A stretch of DNA of 33,534 bases. Origin: Nitrospirota bacterium (GTDB lineage: Bacteria > Nitrospirota > Thermodesulfovibrionia > Thermodesulfovibrionales > JdFR-85). The notes beneath the pieces are model-generated. The model saw nothing but the letters and a program-made list of their open reading frames with translations. It was not told where the DNA came from and searched no databases. The position numbers and the translations under genes are program-made. The DNA lies in the NCBI GenBank assembly GCA_015485235.1, contig WFTX01000073.1, positions 1 through 33,534 on the forward strand. Reading direction: 5' to 3'. Of the stretch, positions 15,400 through 22,437 are shown piece after piece; position 1 is the stretch's first letter, and every line of letters begins with the position of its first letter.

Positions 15400-16518
15400 A
15401 TGAGAAATTGTATTCATCATATACCAGTGAAACTTTCAACTTCTGCCGTTACCTTTTTCCTCTCCTTAACCTCAACCTTAACCTCAACCTTGGCCTTAAC
15501 CTTGGCCTCAACCTTGGCCTTAACCTTCGGTTTATTCTCCTGCTCTCCCCCGGTCCACCACGCCCAGATTGATGATTCTTACAGGGGAAAGCTCGTCTGG
15601 CCGCCACCACCTGAGAAGCCCCGGATAGAGTATCTCTGGTCCTTTTACAAGTTTCTGCCGGAAGGCAGAAACCTTGCCGACTATGTGGCAGGTGAACAGG
15701 GCGGCCTTGATGATCCGGCAACACTGCCCTATCTGATGAGACCGTTCTCGCTTTTTGTCAGAGAAGGCAGGATATATATTGTCGATCAGGGCCCTCCCCG
15801 GATTACAGTGCTAAATATGAAGACAAGGGAGGTGTCTCACTTCGGGGTTTCCGGTGAAGGCAAACTTGTTTTTCCAGTGGGCATAGTGGTTGGTGCCGAT
15901 GGGACCGTATATGTGAGCGATGCTGAGACAGGCAGGGTGAACAGGTATGACCGGCAGGGGAAGTTTATCGGATATCTCCCGGAAAAGATGGCATTCAGGA
16001 GACCGACAGGCCTCGGGATTGATTCTGAAGGCAATATCTATGTTGCCGATACATCAGCACACAGGATAAGGATATATTCACCGGACGGGAAACTTATCAG
16101 AAAGTTTGGTAAAAGGGGCAGCAAGGACGGGGAACTGAACTTTCCCACTCACCTCTGGGTCAAGGGTGAAAAGATATATGTCACAGATGCGATGAATTTC
16201 CGTATCCAGATATTCAACAAAGAAGGGCAGTTCCTGGGGAAGTTCGGACAACCCGGTGATACCTATGCCGATCTTGAAAGGCCCAAGGGTGTTGCAGTTG
16301 ACTCCTTTGGCCATATCTATGTGGTTGATACCCTTCAGGCAAGGGTGAAGATCTTTGACGAAAAGGGGAGGATCCTGCTCTTCTTCGGGGAAGAGGGCCG
16401 TTCCCCCGGAAAGTTCATAATGCCTGCTGGCATATTTATAGATGACAGTAATACAATATATGTTGCAGATACTTACAATATGAGGGTCCAGGCATTCAGG
16501 CTGCTGGACGGGAAGTAA
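15400..16518 (+). CDS. NHL-repeat lipoprotein (beta-propeller), paralogue 3, with repeat-built signal peptide
   Basis: 372 residues with AAAGGGTGAT before ATG 15400. The signal peptide is unusual: residues 22-43 are alternating Thr-Leu, Thr-Ser and Ala-Leu pairs coded by ten consecutive CCTTAA/CCTCAA/CCTTGG hexamers, followed by the lipobox GLFSC (Cys48). Residues 67-75 are WPPPPEKPR. NHL repeats cover about 105-368 (LVFPVGIVVGADGTVYVSD, FRRPTGLGIDSEGNIYVADTSAH, LERPKGVAVDSFGHIYVVD, FIMPAGIFIDDSNTIYVADTYN). It is the third member of the WPxPPEKPR lipoprotein set and precedes two cytochrome genes. The hexamers are the reverse complement of the repeats beyond the upstream four-helix-bundle gene. 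Confidence 0.9.
   Translation: MRNCIHHIPVKLSTSAVTFFLSLTSTLTSTLALTLASTLALTFGLFSCSPPVHHAQIDDSYRGKLVWPPPPEKPRIEYLWSFYKFLPEGRNLADYVAGEQGGLDDPATLPYLMRPFSLFVREGRIYIVDQGPPRITVLNMKTREVSHFGVSGEGKLVFPVGIVVGADGTVYVSDAETGRVNRYDRQGKFIGYLPEKMAFRRPTGLGIDSEGNIYVADTSAHRIRIYSPDGKLIRKFGKRGSKDGELNFPTHLWVKGEKIYVTDAMNFRIQIFNKEGQFLGKFGQPGDTYADLERPKGVAVDSFGHIYVVDTLQARVKIFDEKGRILLFFGEEGRSPGKFIMPAGIFIDDSNTIYVADTYNMRVQAFRLLDGK
15464..15523 (-). repeat. Hexamer repeat inside a signal-peptide coding region
   Basis: Ten in-register hexamers (CCTTAA, CCTCAA, CCTTGG). They are the complement of the GGTTGA/GGTTAA family found in several gaps and are inverted relative to 15001-15026. Confidence 0.85.
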
Positions 16519-16520
16519 TT

Positions 16521-16672
16521 TTAAGGTTGAGGTTGAGGTCAAGAGCGTGTAGCATGAAGCGGGTAGCGTATGGCGTGCGGGAAGATGGACAGATTTAAGT
16601 CCGTGTCCAGGGAGTTTGGAATTTTGGTATTTGAAAATTGTTTAGAATTTAGAGAGTAGGATTTAGAAATTC
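16521..16672. repeat. Intergenic repeat mosaic F
   Basis: In order: GGTTGA hexamers (16525-16540), five GCGTGTA-type heptamers (16545-16579), a GTCCGTGTCCAGG word (near 16600), then TTTGGAATTTTGG, TTTAGAATTTAG and TAGGATTTAG words to 16668. The order matches mosaic D. The string AGCGTGTAGC is exact in both. Confidence 0.7.
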
Positions 16673-16692
16673 CCATAGTGAGGTGTAAGTTA

Positions 16693-17481
16693 ATGAAGAA
16701 GGTGGTTAGCGCTGTTGTTACAGTGATTTTCATACTCTCGGTTGCGGTCGTGGTATGGGCCGGTATTGCAAATACAAAGCATAACCTCTCAGTAACCGGG
16801 CCGGGAACTATAAAGGCAGTAAGTGAGACGAGGATCTGTGTCTTCTGTCATACACCCCACGGTGCAAGCCCTGCAAGGCCCCTCTGGAACCATACATTGA
16901 GTTCCCAGACGTATACACTGCCTACTTCTTCAGACCCACAGTGGTCCAATCTCCTCACTACGGTCCAGCAGCCTGACGGGGACACAAGGCTCTGTCTGAG
17001 CTGTCACGACGGTACAGTGGCTATAGGTTCGGTAGTGAACCTTCCCGGTCCGGCAGGTGGCGCCGGTACAATATCCATGCAGGGTACAGCCGGTGGTCTC
17101 ATGCCACCAGCTGCTTATGGTTTTATAGGAACCGATCTCTCCGGCACACACCCCGTTTCCATTGCGATGAATGATGCCTTGATCAATGACAAGAATGCCT
17201 GCACACAGACCGGAGCTTACACGCTACAGTACCCTCCTGGAGGAGGGGCCGTCAGGCTGAGGCCAACGAGCAACACCTATAACGGTCAGCCCGGACAGTT
17301 GATAACTACTCCAACTGGTTTTACATACAATGGAGGGGTTCAGTGTACTTCGTGTCATGATCCCCATATTGAAACAACGGATTTCCTTGTCCTTGGTACA
17401 GGAAGTCCTGATCCCACAAAGGGGCATCCAGGCAACTGGTCTGCCCTGTGTGATACGTGTCACCCGGGTACATGTCCGTGA
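16693..17481 (+). CDS. Tetraheme c-type cytochrome, paralogue B
   Basis: 262 residues. GAGGTG (16680-16685) selects ATG 16693 rather than the in-frame GTG 16678. The signal peptide core is VVSAVVTVIFILSVAVVVWAG. Four CXXCH motifs: CVFCH (~49), CLSCH (~101), CTSCH (~218), CDTCH (~253). Distal His candidates are TKHNLS, CHTPHGA, GTHPVSI and CHDPH, the same four positions as in paralogues A and C. It is longer than A because of a Gly/Pro/Thr-rich insertion at about 120-210. It probably shares a transcript with the upstream NHL lipoprotein or the downstream 7-8-heme cytochrome, though repeat mosaics separate it from both. Role in extracytoplasmic electron transfer is expected from the family. Confidence 0.9.
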   Translation: MKKVVSAVVTVIFILSVAVVVWAGIANTKHNLSVTGPGTIKAVSETRICVFCHTPHGASPARPLWNHTLSSQTYTLPTSSDPQWSNLLTTVQQPDGDTRLCLSCHDGTVAIGSVVNLPGPAGGAGTISMQGTAGGLMPPAAYGFIGTDLSGTHPVSIAMNDALINDKNACTQTGAYTLQYPPGGGAVRLRPTSNTYNGQPGQLITTPTGFTYNGGVQCTSCHDPHIETTDFLVLGTGSPDPTKGHPGNWSALCDTCHPGTCP

Positions 17482-17499
17482 GGGGGGAGAAGATAGGGT

Positions 17500-17630
17500 G
17501 AGGTCAAGGTCGAGGTTGAGGTTGAGGTCGAGGTTGAGGTTGAGGAGAATCTGTGATGGTCGGTTTGTTTCAGTGTCATCTGTGTGCTATTTGGTTTAGG
17601 ATTTAGATATTCGGATTTAGGATTTCTAAA
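17500..17630. repeat. Intergenic repeat mosaic G
   Basis: Seven clean hexamers of the AGGTTG/AGGTCG type (17501-17542), then AATCTGTGATGG and CAGTGTCATCTGTG words (17548-17583), then TTTAGGATTTAGATATTCGG-type words to 17625. Same order as mosaics D and F but without the GCGT heptamers. Confidence 0.75.
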
Positions 17631-17647
17631 AGATCGGGGTATTTGAT

Positions 17648-18637
17648 ATGAAAAAAGCAATCAAAACAGTACTGCTGACAATAGCTGCTTTCATTATGGC
17701 TTCTTCAGGGATCAGGGCTGAGACTCCTACCCATCTCAATGGTTTCAAGGTAAAGTTTACCTGTGCAGCATGCCATAGCGGTCATGGTAAAAGAGGAACC
17801 CCGATGCTGCGGGAAGATGTCCCGGACCTTTGCTACGAATGTCACGGTCCTTCGGGTTACGCCTACTTTAATACTTCCAATGAGGTTTATTATGAATTCC
17901 TGAAGAGATACCGGCATCCTGTTGAAGAGACTGGAAGGTACCACAGACAGACTGAGATACTTCCGGAAAGGGAAAGGCTGGTTGAGAGACATGTGAGCTG
18001 CCTTGACTGTCATAATCCGCATGTTTCAACACCATCCGAGCCTAATGCCGGAGTCCCCGGTGAATCTCTGAACCGGATAAGGCAAAAGCCGGCGGAGAAT
18101 ATAAACGATATATGTTTCAAGTGCCATTCCGACAACTTGAATAGACCACCATCAAGCCTTGATGTCAAAGAAGAATTTGATACTTTAAATCCCTCATACC
18201 ATCCGGTACTGGGGGTTTCGAGAGGAAGGAGCGTAAGCGTTCTGCCTGAGCTGAAGGGAAAAACCATAGGATGTACAGACTGCCATACCCCCCATGGCTC
18301 GGATTATGAGGATATGCTTAGATACAATTATAACCGCTCAGATGGACCGGAAACAGCTTTTTCCTATGCACTGTGCTACCAATGTCACAAGAGAGATAAT
18401 ATACTTGGAGATCGGGGATTCAGCCAGCACAGGAGGCATATAGTTTTTGAAAACGCATCTTGCAGGGCCTGTCACATTGCCCATGGCAGCAGTGAAAATG
18501 CGAGGCTCATAGGCTTTGACCCTGCCATAGTTACTCCCAACTCACAGGGCATGCTTCTTTATGAAAGAATCGGAGGTGAAAGTCGTTGTTTCCTTCGCTG
18601 TCACGACACGGACCACAGGGGTGATAAGATCCAATAG
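17648..18637 (+). CDS. Multiheme c-type cytochrome, seven CXXCH plus one CX3CH
   Basis: 329 residues. The signal peptide is KKAIKTVLLTIAAFIMASSGIRA. The motifs are CAACH, CYECH, CLDCH, CFKCH, CTDCH, CYQCH and CRACH, and near the C-terminus CFLRCH (codons 18587-18604), which has three residues between the cysteines. If it binds heme the protein has eight. The doubled-CXXCH layout with NPH, TPHG and IAHG His resembles the 15-heme protein. Cysteine-motif cytochromes with non-CXXCH sites are known (for example CX4CH in cytochrome c3), but CX3CH is rarer. The frame stays open for 44 codons after the TAG stop. An expected surface or periplasmic electron carrier. Confidence 0.88.
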   Translation: MKKAIKTVLLTIAAFIMASSGIRAETPTHLNGFKVKFTCAACHSGHGKRGTPMLREDVPDLCYECHGPSGYAYFNTSNEVYYEFLKRYRHPVEETGRYHRQTEILPERERLVERHVSCLDCHNPHVSTPSEPNAGVPGESLNRIRQKPAENINDICFKCHSDNLNRPPSSLDVKEEFDTLNPSYHPVLGVSRGRSVSVLPELKGKTIGCTDCHTPHGSDYEDMLRYNYNRSDGPETAFSYALCYQCHKRDNILGDRGFSQHRRHIVFENASCRACHIAHGSSENARLIGFDPAIVTPNSQGMLLYERIGGESRCFLRCHDTDHRGDKIQ

Positions 18638-18798
18638 GGGGATAAAATATACGGGATTTCACCCATGGCTGAGTATTATCACACACTCACAGGAGAGAAT
18701 ATCTCAGGCTCCATATACCGTGAGACTTGCAATGTTTCCGGCACCGGAACTCGCCGGATGAATGAAATTTAATCTTTTTCAGGAAAAATATTTCTATA

Positions 18799-18830
18799 TC
18801 AGTTAGTTAGTCAAGAGATTAACTAACTGA
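18799..18830. promoter_or_regulatory. 11-bp inverted repeat, candidate activator site
   Basis: TCAGTTAGTTA (18799-18809), a 10-base spacer and TAACTAACTGA (18820-18830) are perfect arms centred about 78 bp upstream of the sigma-54 -24 element. No T-tract follows, so a terminator is unlikely. Confidence 0.5.
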
Positions 18831-18890
18831 GCAAAGGTGGCACTCTTTGAGTATGCTAATTTTTTATGTTTTTACCAGATGTTAAGTGCC

Positions 18891-18906
18891 TGGCATAAAG
18901 TTTGCT
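18891..18906 (+). promoter_or_regulatory. Sigma-54 promoter of the large cytochrome operon
   Basis: TGGCATAAAGTTTGCT fits TGGCAYR-N4-TTGCW, with GG (18892-18893) and GC (18904-18905) 10 bp apart. Transcription would start near 18917, about 64 bp before the first gene of the 18981-31835 cluster. Confidence 0.78.
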
Positions 18907-18980
18907 TTCTAATCTTACAGGCATACTTTTGTATATGTTTGTATATGACTGTTTCATGATAATTTAAGGAGGATATCGAG

Positions 18981-19691
18981 ATGAGAAGGAAGAAGATGTT
19001 AGAGAGGGCCCTGATCCTGACAGTGACTGTCTTCCTGGCTGTTTTGTTTCCATTACAGTCCTACGGTGGAGTGGCCGGCAGCAAGCATGATTTTTCAATT
19101 ACCGGCTCAAGTAACTTCAGCGGCACCTTCACCGGCGACGATGATGAGGTCTGCGTTTACTGTCATACCCCTCACGGTGCCCTCGGCTCACAGACCCCAC
19201 TATGGAACAAGGCGCTGACATTCAACAATGGCTTTACCATGTACAGCAGTTCTACCATGGATGCCACTGTACCGGGTCAGCCTTCCACGATATCCCTCCT
19301 TTGTCTCAGCTGCCATGATGGTATAGGTGCAATAAATGCAGTGCTTAATGCGCCTGGCCCCGGTGGTTCAATTACCGCCACTGGTGCTGACCAGATCGGA
19401 GACCTCGGTCCAATAGGAGACAGAATTAATATAGGCGGAGGGGATCCCGCAGCTCCCGGTCCGGTTGACCTGAGCAATGACCATCCTGTCTCAATACAAT
19501 GGGCACAGAGGGGGCCGGGTTTTTATGCCACACCCCAGGATCCAAGGCTTGTTCTTTATAACGGCCAGACTGTGGAGTGCACTACCTGCCATGATCCGCA
19601 TAACGGGACACCCTTTAACGCTGGAGAAGATGCATTCCTGAGGATGTCAAACCAGGGGAGCGCCATGTGTCTCTCCTGTCACATAAAATAA
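18981..19691 (+). CDS. Tetraheme c-type cytochrome, paralogue C
   Basis: 236 residues with AAGGAGG well spaced before the ATG. The signal peptide core is LILTVTVFLAVLFPLQSYGG. The four motifs are CVYCH (~58), CLSCH (~108), CTTCH (~200) and CLSCH (~230). Four conserved distal His: SKHDFS, CHTPHGA, NDHPVSI, CHDPHN. It keeps the PLWN after the first heme as in A and B. It is the first gene of a probable operon, followed after 61 bp by the NHL-BACON protein. As the most upstream gene after the promoter it should be made in the largest amount, which suits a filament or carrier subunit (inference). Confidence 0.92.
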   Translation: MRRKKMLERALILTVTVFLAVLFPLQSYGGVAGSKHDFSITGSSNFSGTFTGDDDEVCVYCHTPHGALGSQTPLWNKALTFNNGFTMYSSSTMDATVPGQPSTISLLCLSCHDGIGAINAVLNAPGPGGSITATGADQIGDLGPIGDRINIGGGDPAAPGPVDLSNDHPVSIQWAQRGPGFYATPQDPRLVLYNGQTVECTTCHDPHNGTPFNAGEDAFLRMSNQGSAMCLSCHIK

Positions 19692-19752
19692 GTGAGTGAA
19701 ATCACGCAAATTGGGTAATTATACACAACAGGATTATTTAAGGAGGAAGAAG

Positions 19753-22422
19753 ATGGGCAAGAGCAAGAAAAGGCTGATGCAATTTCTGGTTGTACTGGCC
19801 GTTTTTTTAATGGCCGGGCTGGCCATTGCGGCTGATACTTATATTGGATCTGTTGATGTGCAGATGCCTTCAGACCTGGCAATTACCTCAGATGGCGGTT
19901 TTATCGTGGGTTCCAGCAAGATAGGGGGGGTGCTGGAGTTTGGTCCGTCTGGTGACCTTGAAGGAAGTAAAAATCTTGGTTTCAACCCTTCTGCTCTTGC
20001 CATAAGCCCATCGGGCAAAATATATGTAGGTATTGGGAAGTTTTCTGACCGGACTCCTGCGGACGGTAATACTCTTCTTGGTGAGGTCAGGGTATATGAC
20101 AGCGGTTACAACTATCTGTTCAGTCTGGGCTCAGGTGCAGGGGAGTTCGTCAATCCCGTCGATATAGCGATTGATCAGACGGGCCTTGCCTATGTTGTCG
20201 ATACTGCCTATGATGGTGTAAGGGTCTATAACACTGATGGAAGTTTTGCCTATTCTCTGTGGACAGACGGCTCCCTGAATATGCCTCTTGCAATCGGGAT
20301 AGACGATGCTACAGGAGAGATATATGTTGCAGACAGGCCCTTTGTGGCAGACAGCCATGGGGGGCTGGTCCCATCTGCCCGTGTACAGGCCTTTTCTGCT
20401 GATGGACAGTTCCTCCGGCTGATAACGATGAATGCCGACATGAGTGTTATTACGGAGGATGAGATAGCTCACCCTACAGATGTGGTTCCTTATCAGGGAA
20501 AGATGTATGTTACCGATACCCTTCAGAATGTAGTTCAGGTATACGATGCTTCTACTGGAAACTGGCTCTATGCCCTCTATGATGACCCGGCTATCTCAAT
20601 GAGGGTTCCTGTTTCAGCTGCAGTATCAGGAGATGGAATCCTGTATGTCTCTGCAGCTGTCTCTGACAGGGTTTACGAATTCGGTCTTGGTTCGTATGTG
20701 GCCTTTTCCGTGACGCCTTCGGCACTCTCATTCAGTGTTCCTGCAGGTCAGACCCTGCCGTCGCAGGATGTCACGGTAAGCAATGACGGAACCGGACAGC
20801 TCAGCTGGACCGCTTCAGCAGATCAGACATGGATAGTTCTTGGTTCTTCGTCCGGTCTCGTTGATGCCGGAGCAACGGCTACCCTGTCTGTAGGTATAGA
20901 CACCGCAGGACTTGCTCCCGGTGATTACACCGGTACTGTAACGGTTTCTTCGGCAGGTGGAACCAGCCATGCTGTCTCAGTCACCCTTACGGTAACACCG
21001 CCGCCCATTCTCTCCGTTACCCCATCACAGTTGAATTTTACCGCTGAAGAGGGTGGTTCCAGCCCGGCCTCCCAGGGGCTTGTAGTGAGCCTGACGAATG
21101 CCGGTCCGAACTCCTTCTGGAGTGCTTCCTCGGATGCCGCCTGGCTCAGTTTCAATCCTGTTCAGGCAGGTGCTGGTTCAACGGATGTATTTGTGAATGT
21201 CGATATCTCAGGCCTTGCTGCAGGTACATACACCGGCCATATCAGTTTTGAGTCGGCCGGGGCAGATGGTTCACCTGCCGTTGTGACTGTCGTGCTTGAT
21301 ATCGTCAACACCACTGTAGTAACGGTGACCACCAACCTTGCCGATGCAACATTCACCATAACCGGACCTGCCGACTACTCCGGTTCGGGTACCTCATGGA
21401 CTGTAACAGGTGCACCGGCAGGTGAGTATACTATCACCTATGGTGATGTGGCCGGATACAGGACTCCCGCCCCGGAGACGCAGGTGCTCGGTGCTGGCGG
21501 AACAGTTGCCTTTAATGGCCAGTACACGAGAGTAAGGGAGAGTATTGTAAATACGAGGGAAGGTGGAAAAAAGGCCCCGACGAGGGTTAAAATAACAGAC
21601 TCCGCGGGGAATGTCCAGGCTGACTTTATAGCCTTTCCCTCTTACCGTGGTGGAGTTGATACAGTCGTTGCGGACCTCAATGGGGATGGAGTAAACGAGA
21701 TAGTGGCTTCCCTGATTGGATATCCTGTTATTGGTGTATTTGACGGATCAGGCAACAGTCTGGTTGAGAACAAGACCTTCAAGGACGGTGGGGTATCCAT
21801 AACAGTTGCTGATCTGGACGCCGACGGTGATGCTGAAGTGATAGTGGCCAACAGGAAGACTTCCATAGTCAAGGTGCTTAACTTCCTTGGCATAACAAAG
21901 AAACAACTGGGGCTCAGGTTCGTAGCCTTTCCCGGGGTAATAGCCCCCAAGACGCTGATTGCCGCAGGCGATGTGGATGCCGACGGTCAGGTCGAGATAG
22001 TAACTGTGACCGGTCCGAAGAAAGAAAGAAAGCCACTGATGAGGATATGGGGCGTGGATACAGCGGGTCCCGACTGGATCGCCGTTCTTGAATCCGAGGC
22101 GGTGCTCCCATTCGGAAGGGTCTTCGGGATAGATGTGGATGATGTTGACGGCGATGGTGTTTCCGATATCATCGTGGCAAGTGGTGCCAGGGTTGCAGGG
22201 CTAAACATTGATGGTACTCTGGCCGATATATATGTGAGAGGTTCGGGATTCCGTGATGTAAGTGCAGGTGACCCCGATGGTGACGGGAACACGGAACTGG
22301 TTGTCGGCGCAAGGGGTGGCAATGTCATGATATTCGATATGACAGGCAATCCTGAGGGTGGTTACAGGGCGTTTAAAGTGAAATCAGGCGTCAGGGTCTC
22401 GACCGGCGCATTAGGATATTAA
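19753..22422 (+). CDS. Exported NHL propeller, BACON and FG-GAP repeat protein
   Basis: 889 residues; AAGGAGG places the start at 19753 rather than at the upstream in-frame ATG 19696. The signal peptide is KKRLMQFLVVLAVFLMAGLAIAA. Domains in order: NHL-like propeller (about 27-310; VNPVDIAIDQTGLAYVVDTAYD, HPTDVVPYQGKMYVTDTLQN), two BACON-type Ig domains (about 317-405 and 415-510; SADQTWIVLGSSSG, AAWLSFNP), a PEGA-like unit (about 519-592) and five FG-GAP/VCBS-like repeats (about 629-880). The last have Ca-binding loops DLNGDGVNE, DLDADGDAE, DVDADGQVE, DVDGDGVSD and DPDGDGNTE. It has no heme motif. It would be an extracellular adhesive or scaffold partner of the flanking cytochromes. It differs from the three lipoproteins in lacking a lipobox and WPxPPEKPR. 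Confidence 0.9.
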   Translation: MGKSKKRLMQFLVVLAVFLMAGLAIAADTYIGSVDVQMPSDLAITSDGGFIVGSSKIGGVLEFGPSGDLEGSKNLGFNPSALAISPSGKIYVGIGKFSDRTPADGNTLLGEVRVYDSGYNYLFSLGSGAGEFVNPVDIAIDQTGLAYVVDTAYDGVRVYNTDGSFAYSLWTDGSLNMPLAIGIDDATGEIYVADRPFVADSHGGLVPSARVQAFSADGQFLRLITMNADMSVITEDEIAHPTDVVPYQGKMYVTDTLQNVVQVYDASTGNWLYALYDDPAISMRVPVSAAVSGDGILYVSAAVSDRVYEFGLGSYVAFSVTPSALSFSVPAGQTLPSQDVTVSNDGTGQLSWTASADQTWIVLGSSSGLVDAGATATLSVGIDTAGLAPGDYTGTVTVSSAGGTSHAVSVTLTVTPPPILSVTPSQLNFTAEEGGSSPASQGLVVSLTNAGPNSFWSASSDAAWLSFNPVQAGAGSTDVFVNVDISGLAAGTYTGHISFESAGADGSPAVVTVVLDIVNTTVVTVTTNLADATFTITGPADYSGSGTSWTVTGAPAGEYTITYGDVAGYRTPAPETQVLGAGGTVAFNGQYTRVRESIVNTREGGKKAPTRVKITDSAGNVQADFIAFPSYRGGVDTVVADLNGDGVNEIVASLIGYPVIGVFDGSGNSLVENKTFKDGGVSITVADLDADGDAEVIVANRKTSIVKVLNFLGITKKQLGLRFVAFPGVIAPKTLIAAGDVDADGQVEIVTVTGPKKERKPLMRIWGVDTAGPDWIAVLESEAVLPFGRVFGIDVDDVDGDGVSDIIVASGARVAGLNIDGTLADIYVRGSGFRDVSAGDPDGDGNTELVVGARGGNVMIFDMTGNPEGGYRAFKVKSGVRVSTGALGY

Positions 22423-22437
22423 AAGGGGGTGTTAATT

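Larger units (their letters stand above)
18638..18980. other. Intergenic region with regulatory signals, no clear gene
   Basis: After the cytochrome stop the same frame remains open to TAA 18770-18772, without a ribosome site. A TCCGGC/GCCGGA hairpin lies at 18737-18758. An 11-bp inverted repeat and a sigma-54 promoter (listed separately) follow. No repeat mosaic is present here, unlike in the gaps before 14045, 16693 and 17648. Confidence 0.5.

Noticed and set aside
18737..18758. Hairpin TCCGGC/GCCGGA as terminator of the 7-8-heme cytochrome gene
   Set aside because: The stem is short, and the nearest T-run is about 15 bp away, so it is not a convincing intrinsic terminator.
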